From positions 3,303,501-3,367,500 of the forward strand of contig NZ_CP111085.1 in assembly GCF_026278345.1 (NCBI RefSeq): a DNA stretch of 64,000 bases, in the 5' to 3' direction. Of the stretch, positions 50,854 to 59,056 are shown piece by piece. A program made the position numbers and the translations under genes. Numbering within the stretch: position 1 is the stretch's first letter; each line of letters begins with the position of its first letter. Source of the DNA: Tellurirhabdus rosea. GTDB lineage: Bacteria; Bacteroidota; Bacteroidia; Cytophagales; Spirosomataceae. The notes under the pieces are model-generated. The model was not told where the DNA came from, made no database searches, and worked only from the letters and a program-made list of their open reading frames with translations.

Positions 50854-52194
50854 ATGGGAAAGAAAATCCTGCTTGAACATATCGACGTCCCCGGAATCGA
50901 AACCTTCGAGGTCTACCGGAAAATGGGCGGATACACGGCCGTAGAGAAGGCGATCAAAACCCTGACGCCGGACGAGGTGGTGGAAGAAGTGAAAAAGTCG
51001 GGCGTGCGCGGCCGCGGTGGCGCGGGCTTCCCGATGGGCATGAAGTGGAGCTTTCTGGCCAAGCCGGAGGGCGTTCCCCGTTACCTCGTCTGCAACGCCG
51101 ACGAATCGGAGCCGGGAACGTTTAAGGACCACTACCTGATGAAAAACATTCCGCACCTGCTGATCGAAGGCATGATCGTGTCCAGCTTCGCGCTCGGAGC
51201 GAACAAGTCGTTCATCTACGTGCGGGGTGAACTGATGTACGTGATCCGGATTCTGGAAAAAGCCATCGCGGAAGCAAAAGCAGCCGGTTTTCTGGGAAAA
51301 AATATCCTCGGAACGGGCTACGACCTCGAACTCGTGGTGCAGCCCGGGGGCGGTGCTTACATCTGCGGCGAAGAAACGGCTCTGCTCGAATCGCTGGAAG
51401 GCAAGCGTGGTAACCCGCGCAACAAACCGCCCTTCCCGGCCGTCAAAGGGCTGTACCAGTCGCCGACGGTGGTCAACAACGTCGAATCCATCGCCACGAC
51501 GCCCTGGATTATCAACAACGGCGGGGAAGCCTACGCGGGCATCGGCATCGGCCGCTCCACGGGCACGAAGCTGATTTCGGCCTCGGGCCACATCAACAAG
51601 CCGGGCGTTTACGAAATCGAACTGGGCGTTCCGGTCGAAGATTTCATCTACGCCGACGAGTGGTGCGGCGGCATCCGGCCGGGTCATAAGCTGAAGGCAG
51701 TAGTCGCCGGGGGCTCTTCGGTTCCCATTCTGCCCGCCGACCTGATTCTGAAGCTGGCCAACGGCGACAAGCGCCTGATGTCCTACGAATCCCTGTCGGA
51801 CGGCGGTTTTGCCACCGGGACCATGCTCGGTTCGGGCGGGTTTATCGTTTTCGACGAAACGTCCTGCATCGTGCGCAACACCTGGAACTTCTCGCGTTTT
51901 TACCACCACGAGTCCTGCGGCCAGTGCAGTCCCTGCCGCGAAGGAACGGGCTGGATGGAGAAGGTCCTGCACCGGCTCGAATACGGCCACGGCAACATGC
52001 ACGACATCGATCTGCTGGTGGATGTCGCCAAAAAAATCGAAGGGAATACCATTTGCCCGCTCGGCGACGCGGCGGCCTGGCCGGTAGCCAGCGCCATCCG
52101 TCACTTCCGCGAGGAATTCGAGTGGCACGTGACGCATCCGCACGAAGCGACGCAGCCGGGCGCGGTGTACCGCGGAGAAATGGCCCTAGTGTAA
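50854..52194 (+). CDS. nuoF: NADH-quinone oxidoreductase subunit F
   Basis: A 446-aa subunit that binds NADH and FMN and the [4Fe-4S] cluster N3. The glycine-rich GRGGAGFPMGMKWSF binds FMN; CNADESEPGTF is the NADH region; ESCGQCSPCREGTGW and the Cys in NTICPLGD are the cluster ligands. The final codons and the stop (52192-52194) lie inside an 11-bp inverted-repeat arm of the element that follows (52189-52275). Confidence 0.97.
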   Translation: MGKKILLEHIDVPGIETFEVYRKMGGYTAVEKAIKTLTPDEVVEEVKKSGVRGRGGAGFPMGMKWSFLAKPEGVPRYLVCNADESEPGTFKDHYLMKNIPHLLIEGMIVSSFALGANKSFIYVRGELMYVIRILEKAIAEAKAAGFLGKNILGTGYDLELVVQPGGGAYICGEETALLESLEGKRGNPRNKPPFPAVKGLYQSPTVVNNVESIATTPWIINNGGEAYAGIGIGRSTGTKLISASGHINKPGVYEIELGVPVEDFIYADEWCGGIRPGHKLKAVVAGGSSVPILPADLILKLANGDKRLMSYESLSDGGFATGTMLGSGGFIVFDETSCIVRNTWNFSRFYHHESCGQCSPCREGTGWMEKVLHRLEYGHGNMHDIDLLVDVAKKIEGNTICPLGDAAAWPVASAIRHFREEFEWHVTHPHEATQPGAVYRGEMALV

Positions 52195-52317
52195 CACGGA
52201 TTGATAATCCGTGAAAACAAGACACGGATCAACAATCCGTAGAAACGATACACGGATTGATAACCCGTGTTACACGTAAACAGAAAGACAAACTACAAAC
52301 GGAATATCATTCCGTTT
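52189..52317. repeat. Multi-hairpin element M between nuoF and nuoG
   Basis: Four small hairpins follow one another. CACGGATT-GAT-AATCCGTG (52195-52213) is first. ACGGAT-CAACA-ATCCGT (52224-52240) and a CACGG/CCGTG pair (52251-52269) come next. The last is AAACGGAA-TATCA-TTCCGTTT (52297-52317). An 11-bp outer pair (52189-52199 with 52265-52275) encloses the first three and includes the nuoF stop. The word type differs from the other sites. Confidence 0.88.
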
Positions 52318-52324
52318 TACAGAT

Positions 52325-53410
52325 ATGGAAGATAATAAGCCGCAACTGTTAAAAGTTACCGTCGACGGCATTGAAGTGGAAGTCGAGCCGGGAACGACCA
52401 TTTTGCAGGCCGCCCGGAAAATCGGCGGGGACGTGGCTCCCCCGGCGATGTGTTATTACCAGCCCCTGAAAGGCAGCGGCGGTAAATGCCGGGCCTGTCT
52501 GGTACGCGTCGCCGCCGGTTCGGCCAAAGACCCGCGTCCGATGCCGAAGCTGGTGGCTTCCTGCATCACGCCGGTTCAGGACGGCATGGTGGTCGAAAAC
52601 ACGACTAACCCGCAGGTCCTTGAAGCCCGGAAAGGGGTCGTTGAGTTTCTGCTCCTGAACCACCCGCTCGATTGCCCCGTCTGCGACCAGGCCGGTGAGT
52701 GCGACCTGCAGAACTTCGCCTACAACCACGGCATGGCGACGACCCGCTACGAAGAGGAACGTCGCCTGTTCGAGAAACGGGACATTGGGCCGTACATCCA
52801 GCTGCACATGACGCGCTGCATCCTGTGCTACCGCTGCGTGTATACGGCCGATCAGATTACCGAAAAACGCGTTCACGGTGTGATGAACCGGGGCGATGCC
52901 GCCGAAATCAGCACGTACATTGAGAAAGCGGTGGACAACGACTTCTCCGGCAACGTCATCGACGTGTGCCCGGTGGGTGCGCTGACGGATAAAACGTACC
53001 GCTTCAAAAACCGGGTGTGGTTCACCAAGCCGGTGGATGCGCACCGCGACTGCCCGACCTGCTCCGGCAACGTGACGCTCTGGTACCGGGGTGAAGACGT
53101 TATCCGGGTAACGGCCCGCAAGAACGAGTGGAACGAGGTGAAGGAGTTTATCTGCAACACCTGCCGTTTCGATAAGAAGAAAACCAGCGACTGGGTGATC
53201 GAAGGGCCGACCAAAATCGCCCGTTCGTCGGTCATTACGGCCAACAAATACCGCAAGGATTCGATCAAAACGTCGGAATTTGCCCTGCGGCTGGCGGCCG
53301 ATGAGTACAAACAGACGGACGACATTCGCGACCGGTCACAACTCGGCATCCAGCAACTGCCGCCCGAGCGTTTCAAGGCCCTGCCCCACGCAATGGACCC
53401 CGAACCTTAA
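52325..53410 (+). CDS. nuoG: NADH-quinone oxidoreductase subunit G, short form
   Basis: A 361-aa iron-sulfur subunit. It has the [2Fe-2S] ferredoxin domain (CYYQPLKGSGGKCRACLVRV, then SCITP). The next motifs are CPVCDQAGECDLQ and a His-Cys3 site in HMTRCILCYRC, followed by CPVGALTDKTY. A CPTC...CNTC set near residues 244-282 may hold a further cluster. The large molybdopterin-oxidoreductase-like C-terminal domain of the classical NuoG (about 700-900 aa) is missing: the protein simply ends after residue 361. I believe short NuoG is normal in Bacteroidota. Start ATG 52325, 8 nt after element M. Confidence 0.93.
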   Translation: MEDNKPQLLKVTVDGIEVEVEPGTTILQAARKIGGDVAPPAMCYYQPLKGSGGKCRACLVRVAAGSAKDPRPMPKLVASCITPVQDGMVVENTTNPQVLEARKGVVEFLLLNHPLDCPVCDQAGECDLQNFAYNHGMATTRYEEERRLFEKRDIGPYIQLHMTRCILCYRCVYTADQITEKRVHGVMNRGDAAEISTYIEKAVDNDFSGNVIDVCPVGALTDKTYRFKNRVWFTKPVDAHRDCPTCSGNVTLWYRGEDVIRVTARKNEWNEVKEFICNTCRFDKKKTSDWVIEGPTKIARSSVITANKYRKDSIKTSEFALRLAADEYKQTDDIRDRSQLGIQQLPPERFKALPHAMDPEP

Positions 53411-53413
53411 TTT

Positions 53414-53458
53414 CGTTTAAAGTTGAAACGTTCAACGTTCAACTTTGAACCTTAAACG
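53414..53458. repeat. Word-repeat hairpin N (GTTCAAC/CGTTTAA words)
   Basis: CGTTTAA (53414-53420) pairs with TTAAACG (53452-53458), with inner GTTGAA/TTCAAC pairing and reiterated CGTTCAA words. It begins 4 nt after the nuoG stop and ends 7 nt before the nuoH ATG. Confidence 0.8.
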
Positions 53459-53465
53459 TATAACC

Positions 53466-54614
53466 ATGGATTTAACCGCCTTAATCATAAAAACAATCAT
53501 CATCCTCGTCATCTTTGGGGTGACGCTGGTGATTGCCATGTATTCGACCTACGCGGAGCGGAAGGTTGCGGCGTTCCTGCAGGATCGGCTTGGGCCGAAC
53601 CGGGCGGGGCCGTTTGGTCTGCTGCAGCCTCTGGCCGATGCGGGCAAGATGTTCTTCAAGGAGGACTTCATTCCGGCGCAGGCCAGCAAGTGGCTGTTCA
53701 TCCTGGGACCCTGTCTGGCTATTCTGACCGCCCTGATGACCAGCGCCGTGATTCCGTTCGGCGAATCGGTGAAGTTCGACAACATGCTCATTCCTTTGCA
53801 GGGAATCGAGGTCAACATCGGGATTCTGTACGTGTTCGGCGTTGTTTCGCTGGGCGTCTACGGCATCATGGTCGGAGGCTGGGCGTCGAACAACAAGTTC
53901 TCGTTGCTGGGCGCCATCCGGGCCGCTTCGCAGAACATCAGCTACGAAATTGCGCTGGGTCTGTCGATCATCGCCATTCTGATGATGACCGGCTCGCTGT
54001 CGGTCAGCAAAATTGTTCAGGACCAGCACGGGTTCGCCTGGAACTTGTTCAACCAGCCGCTGGGCTTCATTATCTTCCTGACCTGCGCCTTTGCGGAGTG
54101 TAACCGGACGCCGTTTGACCTCCCGGAGTGCGAAAACGAACTGATCGGCGGCTACCATACGGAGTACAGCTCGATGAAGCTGGGCTTCTACCTGTTTGCC
54201 GAGTACATCAACATGTTTATCTCGTCGGCGATCATCTCGTCGCTTTATTTCGGCGGTTACAACTACCCCGGCATGGACTGGGTGCGCGAGAACCTGACGG
54301 CTTCCCTCGGCACGACGGGGCATAACCTCGCTACGGCCATCGGCTCGGCAGTGTTCTTCGGCAAGATCTTCTTCTTCATCTTCTTCTTCATGTGGGTACG
54401 CTGGACCATCCCGCGTTTCCGCTACGACCAGTTGATGAACCTGGGCTGGAAAAGCCTCATTCCGCTGGCCATTCTGAACATCGTCGTCACCGGTTTCGGA
54501 CTGCTGTACGAAGTAAAATACGCCAGTTGGATCATTGTGGCGGTCATGGTGGTGCTGGCGGTCGCTTCGCAGGCGCGAGCCCCCAAAGGCGCTGTTTCAG
54601 CCCAGAAAGTTTAA
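53466..54614 (+). CDS. nuoH: NADH-quinone oxidoreductase subunit H
   Basis: A 382-aa membrane subunit with about eight TM helices. It forms the base of the quinone tunnel: DRLGPNRAGPFGLLQPLADA after TM1 and EVNIGILYVFG, and the conserved acidic FAECNRTPFDLPECENELIG loop. Start ATG 53466 (MDLTALIIK); an in-frame TTG earlier would be translated from the right arm of hairpin N and was rejected. The stop TAA (54612-54614) lies inside the left arm of hairpin O. Confidence 0.96.
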   Translation: MDLTALIIKTIIILVIFGVTLVIAMYSTYAERKVAAFLQDRLGPNRAGPFGLLQPLADAGKMFFKEDFIPAQASKWLFILGPCLAILTALMTSAVIPFGESVKFDNMLIPLQGIEVNIGILYVFGVVSLGVYGIMVGGWASNNKFSLLGAIRAASQNISYEIALGLSIIAILMMTGSLSVSKIVQDQHGFAWNLFNQPLGFIIFLTCAFAECNRTPFDLPECENELIGGYHTEYSSMKLGFYLFAEYINMFISSAIISSLYFGGYNYPGMDWVRENLTASLGTTGHNLATAIGSAVFFGKIFFFIFFFMWVRWTIPRFRYDQLMNLGWKSLIPLAILNIVVTGFGLLYEVKYASWIIVAVMVVLAVASQARAPKGAVSAQKV

Positions 54615-54676
54615 CGTGTAAGGTTTAAGGTTTAACGGAAGAGATTCACCTTCAACGTTAAACCTTGAACGTTAAA
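54610..54676. repeat. Word-repeat hairpin O (AAGGTTT/AACGTTA words)
   Basis: Arms 54610-54628 and 54658-54676 pair over 19 nt with two mismatches. Words AAGGTTT and CGTTAAA are repeated. The nuoH stop is in the left arm, and the right arm ends 10 nt before nuoI. Confidence 0.88.
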
Positions 54677-54686
54677 CCCAATATTT

Positions 54687-55250
54687 ATGCAACTCACGAA
54701 CCGATCAAAACAGGTCAGCAATAAAGAAATGACGCTGGCCGAAAAAATGTACCTGCCGGCGATTGCGCAGGGGCTGGCGATCACGTTCAGTCACCTCTTC
54801 AAGAAGCGGCCGACGATTCAGTATCCGGAGGTGAAGCGGTACCTGGGACCGGTTTTTCGGGGGCACCACGTGCTGAAACGGGACGAAGAAGGCCGCGAAC
54901 GCTGTACCGCCTGCGGACTTTGCGCCGTAGCCTGCCCCGCCGAAGCCATCTCGATGGTAGCTGCCGAGCGCCAGAAAGGGGAGGAACACCTGTACCGGGA
55001 AGAAAAGTACGCGGCCGTCTACGAAATCAACATGCTGCGCTGCATCTTCTGCGGACTCTGCGAGGAAGCCTGTCCGAAACAGGCCGTTTACCTGCGCCAC
55101 GACAAGTTCGTTCCGGTATTTACCGAGCGCGAAGACGTGATTTTTGGCAAGAATAAACTGGTTGAAGACGTTAACAACCGCTACGTTCGTAACAACCCGG
55201 AAGTAAAAGCGACGCCGACCGAGCCAACCCTGTCCGGCGCGGCAACCTAG
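54687..55250 (+). CDS. nuoI: NADH-quinone oxidoreductase subunit I
   Basis: A 187-aa subunit with two [4Fe-4S] clusters (N6a, N6b) in a bacterial-ferredoxin domain: CTACGLCAVACPAEAISM and CIFCGLCEEACPKQAVYL. It bridges the NADH arm to NuoB. The N-terminal 50 residues are amphipathic, the usual membrane-contact part. Start ATG 54687. Confidence 0.96.
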   Translation: MQLTNRSKQVSNKEMTLAEKMYLPAIAQGLAITFSHLFKKRPTIQYPEVKRYLGPVFRGHHVLKRDEEGRERCTACGLCAVACPAEAISMVAAERQKGEEHLYREEKYAAVYEINMLRCIFCGLCEEACPKQAVYLRHDKFVPVFTEREDVIFGKNKLVEDVNNRYVRNNPEVKATPTEPTLSGAAT

Positions 55251-55265
55251 CACCTATTTTTCCAG

Positions 55266-55292
55266 TCATCCGGCCCATTTGCGACCGGATGA
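55266..55292 (+). terminator. Hairpin between nuoI and nuoJ
   Basis: TCATCCGG (55266-55273) pairs with CCGGATGA (55285-55292), followed by TTTTTG. It could attenuate transcription into nuoJ, although the genes surely belong together. Confidence 0.5.
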
Positions 55293-55314
55293 TTTTTGCT
55301 TTACCACCTACGCA

Positions 55315-55863
55315 ATGAACGACATTATTCCGTTACTGAAATCCGGTCAGCCGGTTGTTTACCTTTTTGCCACTCTGACCGTCCTGACCCTTCTGGCTGC
55401 TTCGTACGTAGTCACGGCCAGAAACCCGATTCACAGCGTACTGGCGCTGATTCTGACTTTCTTCTGCCTTTCCGGGCATTATATCCTCCTGAACGCCCAG
55501 TTTCTGGCGGCCGTGAACATCATCGTGTATGCCGGGGCGATCATGGTCCTGTTCCTCTTTACGATCATGTTCTTGAACATGAAGAAGGACGATGAGGAGG
55601 CAAAAACCAATCTGACCAAAATTGCGGCCGTCATCGTTGGCGGCGTTCTGCTGGTCATCATGGTGACGGTGTTCCGGGTGGCCCAGGTCGCCCCGGTCGA
55701 TACGATCACCTACAACCCCCAGGTGGGCATGGTGGAAGGTCTCGGAATGGTGTTGTACAAAGATTATCTGCTGCCGTTTGAACTGGCTTCCGTCCTGTTT
55801 CTGGTTGCTATGGTTGGGGCTGTTATGCTCGGAAAGCGCGAAGCGGGCGACCGGCATTTCTAA
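55315..55863 (+). CDS. nuoJ: NADH-quinone oxidoreductase subunit J
   Basis: A 182-aa membrane subunit with about five TM helices. It has ARNPIHSVLALILTFFC, the conserved VNIIVYAGAIMVLFLFTIM with the pi-bulge region of NuoJ/ND6, and a terminal ELASVLFLVAMVGAVMLGKR. Start ATG 55315 (MNDIIPLLK). The last nuo gene here: a strong terminator follows and the next gene is convergent, so nuoK, nuoL, nuoM and nuoN must lie elsewhere. Confidence 0.95.
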   Translation: MNDIIPLLKSGQPVVYLFATLTVLTLLAASYVVTARNPIHSVLALILTFFCLSGHYILLNAQFLAAVNIIVYAGAIMVLFLFTIMFLNMKKDDEEAKTNLTKIAAVIVGGVLLVIMVTVFRVAQVAPVDTITYNPQVGMVEGLGMVLYKDYLLPFELASVLFLVAMVGAVMLGKREAGDRHF

Positions 55864-55882
55864 GCCTGACAAGTTCTTCAAC

Positions 55883-55918
55883 AAAAAAAAGCCGCGTCTG
55901 CAGACGCGGCTTTTTTTT
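55883..55918. terminator. Bidirectional terminator after nuoJ
   Basis: A 20-nt perfect palindrome, GCCGCGTCTGCAGACGCGGC (55891-55910), flanked by an A-run on the left and eight T on the right. It serves nuoJ and the convergent Wzi-like gene. Confidence 0.95.
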
Positions 55919-55936
55919 GTGGCAAAAAGACGGCAC

Positions 55937-57475
55937 TTAAGGTAACTGGGTGACTTCCGGATGGTCACCGGCCGACAGTTCTTTCCGAATTCCGACGTAG
56001 ATGCCAGCCGTAGTACCCAGCACCTTTCCGGAATCAAACGCAAAGGACGAATTCAGTTTAAGCTCTCCCAGAACTGGTAATTCGAACGGGGAGGTGACGT
56101 TCAGGATGGTTGATAGCTGCGTCGGAGCGTCGGGGAAAGGGTTGCTGTAGGTGCCGTAATTCTTGCTGTACGACGTTTTCAGGTACCATTCTGTCCGTCG
56201 GCCGAGCGTGCCGCTGGCGGCCAGGTGCACAACAATGACCCGGTTGTTCGAAATTGCGCCCCGGGGCAGACCCGGAGCGAGGTCCGAACCGGGCGTGATA
56301 AACGGAGAGCCAATGACGCGCCCGTTGTAGGTCCAGCCTTCCTGATACTGCGAGTGGTTGAAATAATCGTCCCGGCCACGCAGTTTGTCCTTCCCGTCTT
56401 CGAGAATGAACGAGCTGCCCCCCTGACTCTTGGTGTACAGCAGTTCGCCCAGCACTTCGTTGATCCGGAAATAAGCCCGGCGCGGGCGGCGGTTTTGCAG
56501 CCGAATGCCGTTGAGGCCGTCCGCAATGTTGGTCAGGTAAAACAGGGAGCCGTCGTCAAAGAGGCTCTGGCGGTACAGGAAAAGGTTGAAATCGCCCATC
56601 CGGATGTCCATGCCCAGATCCACCGTGCCGAGGTGGTTGCCAATCCGGTTGTCCTCCATGCTGGTGAGCGTCGAGTCGAACTGGGTCGGACGATGGGTTC
56701 CGGTGACAACCCAGTAGTAATCTTTCAGGCGGGAAGGCAGGTAGCCGTTTCTGGCCAGATAATAAGGCAGGGCCGGGGCGAATCCGGCCCACTGGACATG
56801 GTGGTTGAAGCCGCCGTAGAGCCGAAAGCCCCAGTCCGGACGCCCAAACCGGATGTGCAGGGCCTTCTGGTGCAGGTACGAATTGGTCACAAAGCCGGGC
56901 TTGTCGAACCAGCCGTGGGAATAGAAGCCATTGAACGCAAACAGATCCTTCGTGAAAGGGACAGAAACAAATCCGGGCGTGCCCAGCTGAATTTTGGGCA
57001 GCGGCATGGCATTTCCGGACCAGGCGTACGAGCCGGTGGAAAGCGTGCTGTCGGCCAGCCCGATCACTTCGCGGCGCTTGCCGGCCCAGAGCTCGATAAA
57101 GTGAAAGCGGACTTTGGCATAAGCCTCCGGCAGTAAAATGGTCCTGTTCCAGTTGCCGGCGATTCGTTCGCTGTTGGTTACCAGTTCGACGCCATAACCC
57201 CAGTCGAAGCGCTTGTGCGTCACCCGGCCGCCGGAGAGCAGCGGACGGCCGTAATCCGAGCGCAGCCCGATCCGGAAAGTCCCGGCCGGGGTGTTGTAGG
57301 GAACTGTGCTGTACTGATTGGCCCGCATCCAGAAAGGCGTGCGGCTGGAGTCGGAGATGTAAACACCGGCTTCGGCATAAAAATGGTGCGAGCGCGGAAA
57401 GTAAGCCCTCTGGGCGATAGCCTGGCCGCTAAATCCTAGAAGTGAAAGTAATAAACTACAGGGCCAGAGTTTCAT
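55937..57475 (-). CDS. Wzi-like capsule assembly outer-membrane protein
   Basis: A 512-aa exported protein. The signal peptide is about residues 1-21 (LLLSLLGFSGQAIAQ). The rest is rich in alternating aromatic/polar beta strands (FWMRANQYSTVP, FNGFYSHGWFDKPG, FNHHVQWAGF), as expected for a beta barrel of the capsule-assembly Wzi family. Such proteins attach or present exopolysaccharide at the outer membrane. Last gene of the minus-strand polysaccharide cluster, which agrees with that role. A precise polymer cannot be named. Confidence 0.85.
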   Translation of the reverse strand: MKLWPCSLLLSLLGFSGQAIAQRAYFPRSHHFYAEAGVYISDSSRTPFWMRANQYSTVPYNTPAGTFRIGLRSDYGRPLLSGGRVTHKRFDWGYGVELVTNSERIAGNWNRTILLPEAYAKVRFHFIELWAGKRREVIGLADSTLSTGSYAWSGNAMPLPKIQLGTPGFVSVPFTKDLFAFNGFYSHGWFDKPGFVTNSYLHQKALHIRFGRPDWGFRLYGGFNHHVQWAGFAPALPYYLARNGYLPSRLKDYYWVVTGTHRPTQFDSTLTSMEDNRIGNHLGTVDLGMDIRMGDFNLFLYRQSLFDDGSLFYLTNIADGLNGIRLQNRRPRRAYFRINEVLGELLYTKSQGGSSFILEDGKDKLRGRDDYFNHSQYQEGWTYNGRVIGSPFITPGSDLAPGLPRGAISNNRVIVVHLAASGTLGRRTEWYLKTSYSKNYGTYSNPFPDAPTQLSTILNVTSPFELPVLGELKLNSSFAFDSGKVLGTTAGIYVGIRKELSAGDHPEVTQLP

Positions 57476-57508
57476 AGAAGTGGATTAATGGTCTGTCAGG
57501 ATAACCGG

Positions 57509-58888
57509 TTATTTGCCGCGTCCCTGCATCATGATCCGCACGGTCTGCACAATGAGCCAGACATCGTAGGAAAACGACACATTCTTCAGGTACAGAAGAT
57601 CGTAATTCAGGCGTTGAATCATTTCTTCAACGTTCTCGGCGTATCCGTATTTGATCTGGCCGATGGAAGTTATTCCCGGCTTCAGCGTCAGCAGGACTCT
57701 GAACTCGGGAGAACGCTCAACAATCTGGTCAATAAAGTACTGTCGCTCAGGCCGTGGGCCCACAACGGACATATCGCCTTTGAGGACATTAAAAAACTGC
57801 GGCAGCTCGTCCAGGCGCGTTTTTCGCATAAATCGCCCCCATTTGGTGATCCGGTGGTCGCGCCGGCCGGCCGAGAGGGCGGGTCCCTGCGCTTCGGCGT
57901 CAACGTACATACTCCGAAACTTGTAAATCCGGAACGGTTTACCCCACTGCCCGACCCGTTCCTGCGAATACAGAATGGGTCCTTTGGATGTCAGTTTGGT
58001 AATCAGGGCCACGAGAATGAAGATCGGCGCCCCGACGGTGAGCATAAAGGTCGAAAAGCCAAGATCAAAAATGCGTTTGTAGATATTGATCCTGAAATCG
58101 TTCACCAGCCGCGTGGAAAGGCTGATGACCGGCTGCAGGTCATGGTATTCAATCGACACGCTGCGGGTCAGGAAGCCCTTGAAGTCAACGATCAGTTTGA
58201 CCTGGTAGCCTTCCTCTTCCGAGTGCGCCATAATTTCCTTCAGCTGAACGGGGTCCATGTACGGCAGACAGCAGTACACACAGTCCACCTGCTTTTTCAG
58301 GATATAATCCCGAAGCTGCGAATAGTCGCCCCGGAGCGCCGGAGAGTTGGTCGGAGTCAGGTGGTCGAAATAGCCGCAGAACTTGTACCCAAGCTCCGGG
58401 CGGGTCTGGTAAAACGTCCGGATGCTCGTAGACAGATCGCTGTACCCGACGATGATAAACCGGCGGTTATTGTACCCCATCGCCCGGTACAGCTTGAGCG
58501 CCACGAGCGCCAGCCCCCGCCAGAAAGAACCCAGAAACAGAAACAGCAGGTAGGTCAGCAGCAGCTGCTCCCGGGAGTAATAATAGCCCTTCGTGAAAAC
58601 CCAGAAAACAGAGACCAGCGCCATATGAAACCCGACCAGCTTCATCAGGTCCGTCAGCAGCGTATCGATCGTGAACGTTAAACGGGCAAATGTATACGGC
58701 TTAATAATGAGCAGCAACAGCAGCCAGGCCGCATTGAAAAACCAGAAAAGCGTATAATAATGCGAAGAGAACGGATCGGCTTCTGGCCCGAACGTAATTC
58801 GGTGAGCAATCATAAAGCACCCATTCAGACACAGTATGTCGGCGGCGGCACTAAGCGGGCGCAGTAAGACAGAATACCGGTGTCGCAT
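57509..58888 (-). CDS. Polyprenyl-phosphate hexose-1-phosphate transferase (WcaJ-like)
   Basis: A 459-aa initiating sugar transferase of the PHPT family. It has about four N-terminal TM helices, a CoA-binding-like/NAD domain in the middle (FIIVGYSDLSTSIRTF) and a fifth TM near residue 275. The catalytic C-terminus has KRIFDLGFS, GPILYSQERVGQWGKPF, FRSMYVDAEA, TRLDELPQFFNVLKGDMSVV and GPRPERQYFI, the active-site set of WcaJ/WbaP. It moves a sugar-1-phosphate to undecaprenyl phosphate to begin exopolysaccharide synthesis. Start ATG 58888. Separated from the glycosyltransferases by a 168-bp gap, so possibly a separate transcript. Confidence 0.92.
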   Translation of the reverse strand: MRHRYSVLLRPLSAAADILCLNGCFMIAHRITFGPEADPFSSHYYTLFWFFNAAWLLLLLIIKPYTFARLTFTIDTLLTDLMKLVGFHMALVSVFWVFTKGYYYSREQLLLTYLLFLFLGSFWRGLALVALKLYRAMGYNNRRFIIVGYSDLSTSIRTFYQTRPELGYKFCGYFDHLTPTNSPALRGDYSQLRDYILKKQVDCVYCCLPYMDPVQLKEIMAHSEEEGYQVKLIVDFKGFLTRSVSIEYHDLQPVISLSTRLVNDFRINIYKRIFDLGFSTFMLTVGAPIFILVALITKLTSKGPILYSQERVGQWGKPFRIYKFRSMYVDAEAQGPALSAGRRDHRITKWGRFMRKTRLDELPQFFNVLKGDMSVVGPRPERQYFIDQIVERSPEFRVLLTLKPGITSIGQIKYGYAENVEEMIQRLNYDLLYLKNVSFSYDVWLIVQTVRIMMQGRGK

Positions 58889-59056
58889 ACAAGAAGTACT
58901 TACTTATGGTTAAGGTTACAGGTGGCAGGACACGGCCGAGAGAATGGAGTCAATCGATTTAACCGGGGCAAGTTACTCAAAAAACGGCAAGCGGGTTCTA
59001 TTTTTATCCAGCGGGAATCCTAATTTACTGAGTGGGACGGTTATAGTTAATGATTA
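58889..59056 (-). other. Gap within the polysaccharide cluster (168 bp)
   Basis: AT-rich in its right half. No exact TAnnTTTG box on the minus strand and no word-repeat hairpin. It probably holds the promoter of the sugar-transferase gene. Confidence 0.4.

Noticed and set aside
53445-53465. A TTG start for nuoH adding MNLKRIT.
   Set aside because: This is the right arm of hairpin N; the ATG at 53466 fits the family.
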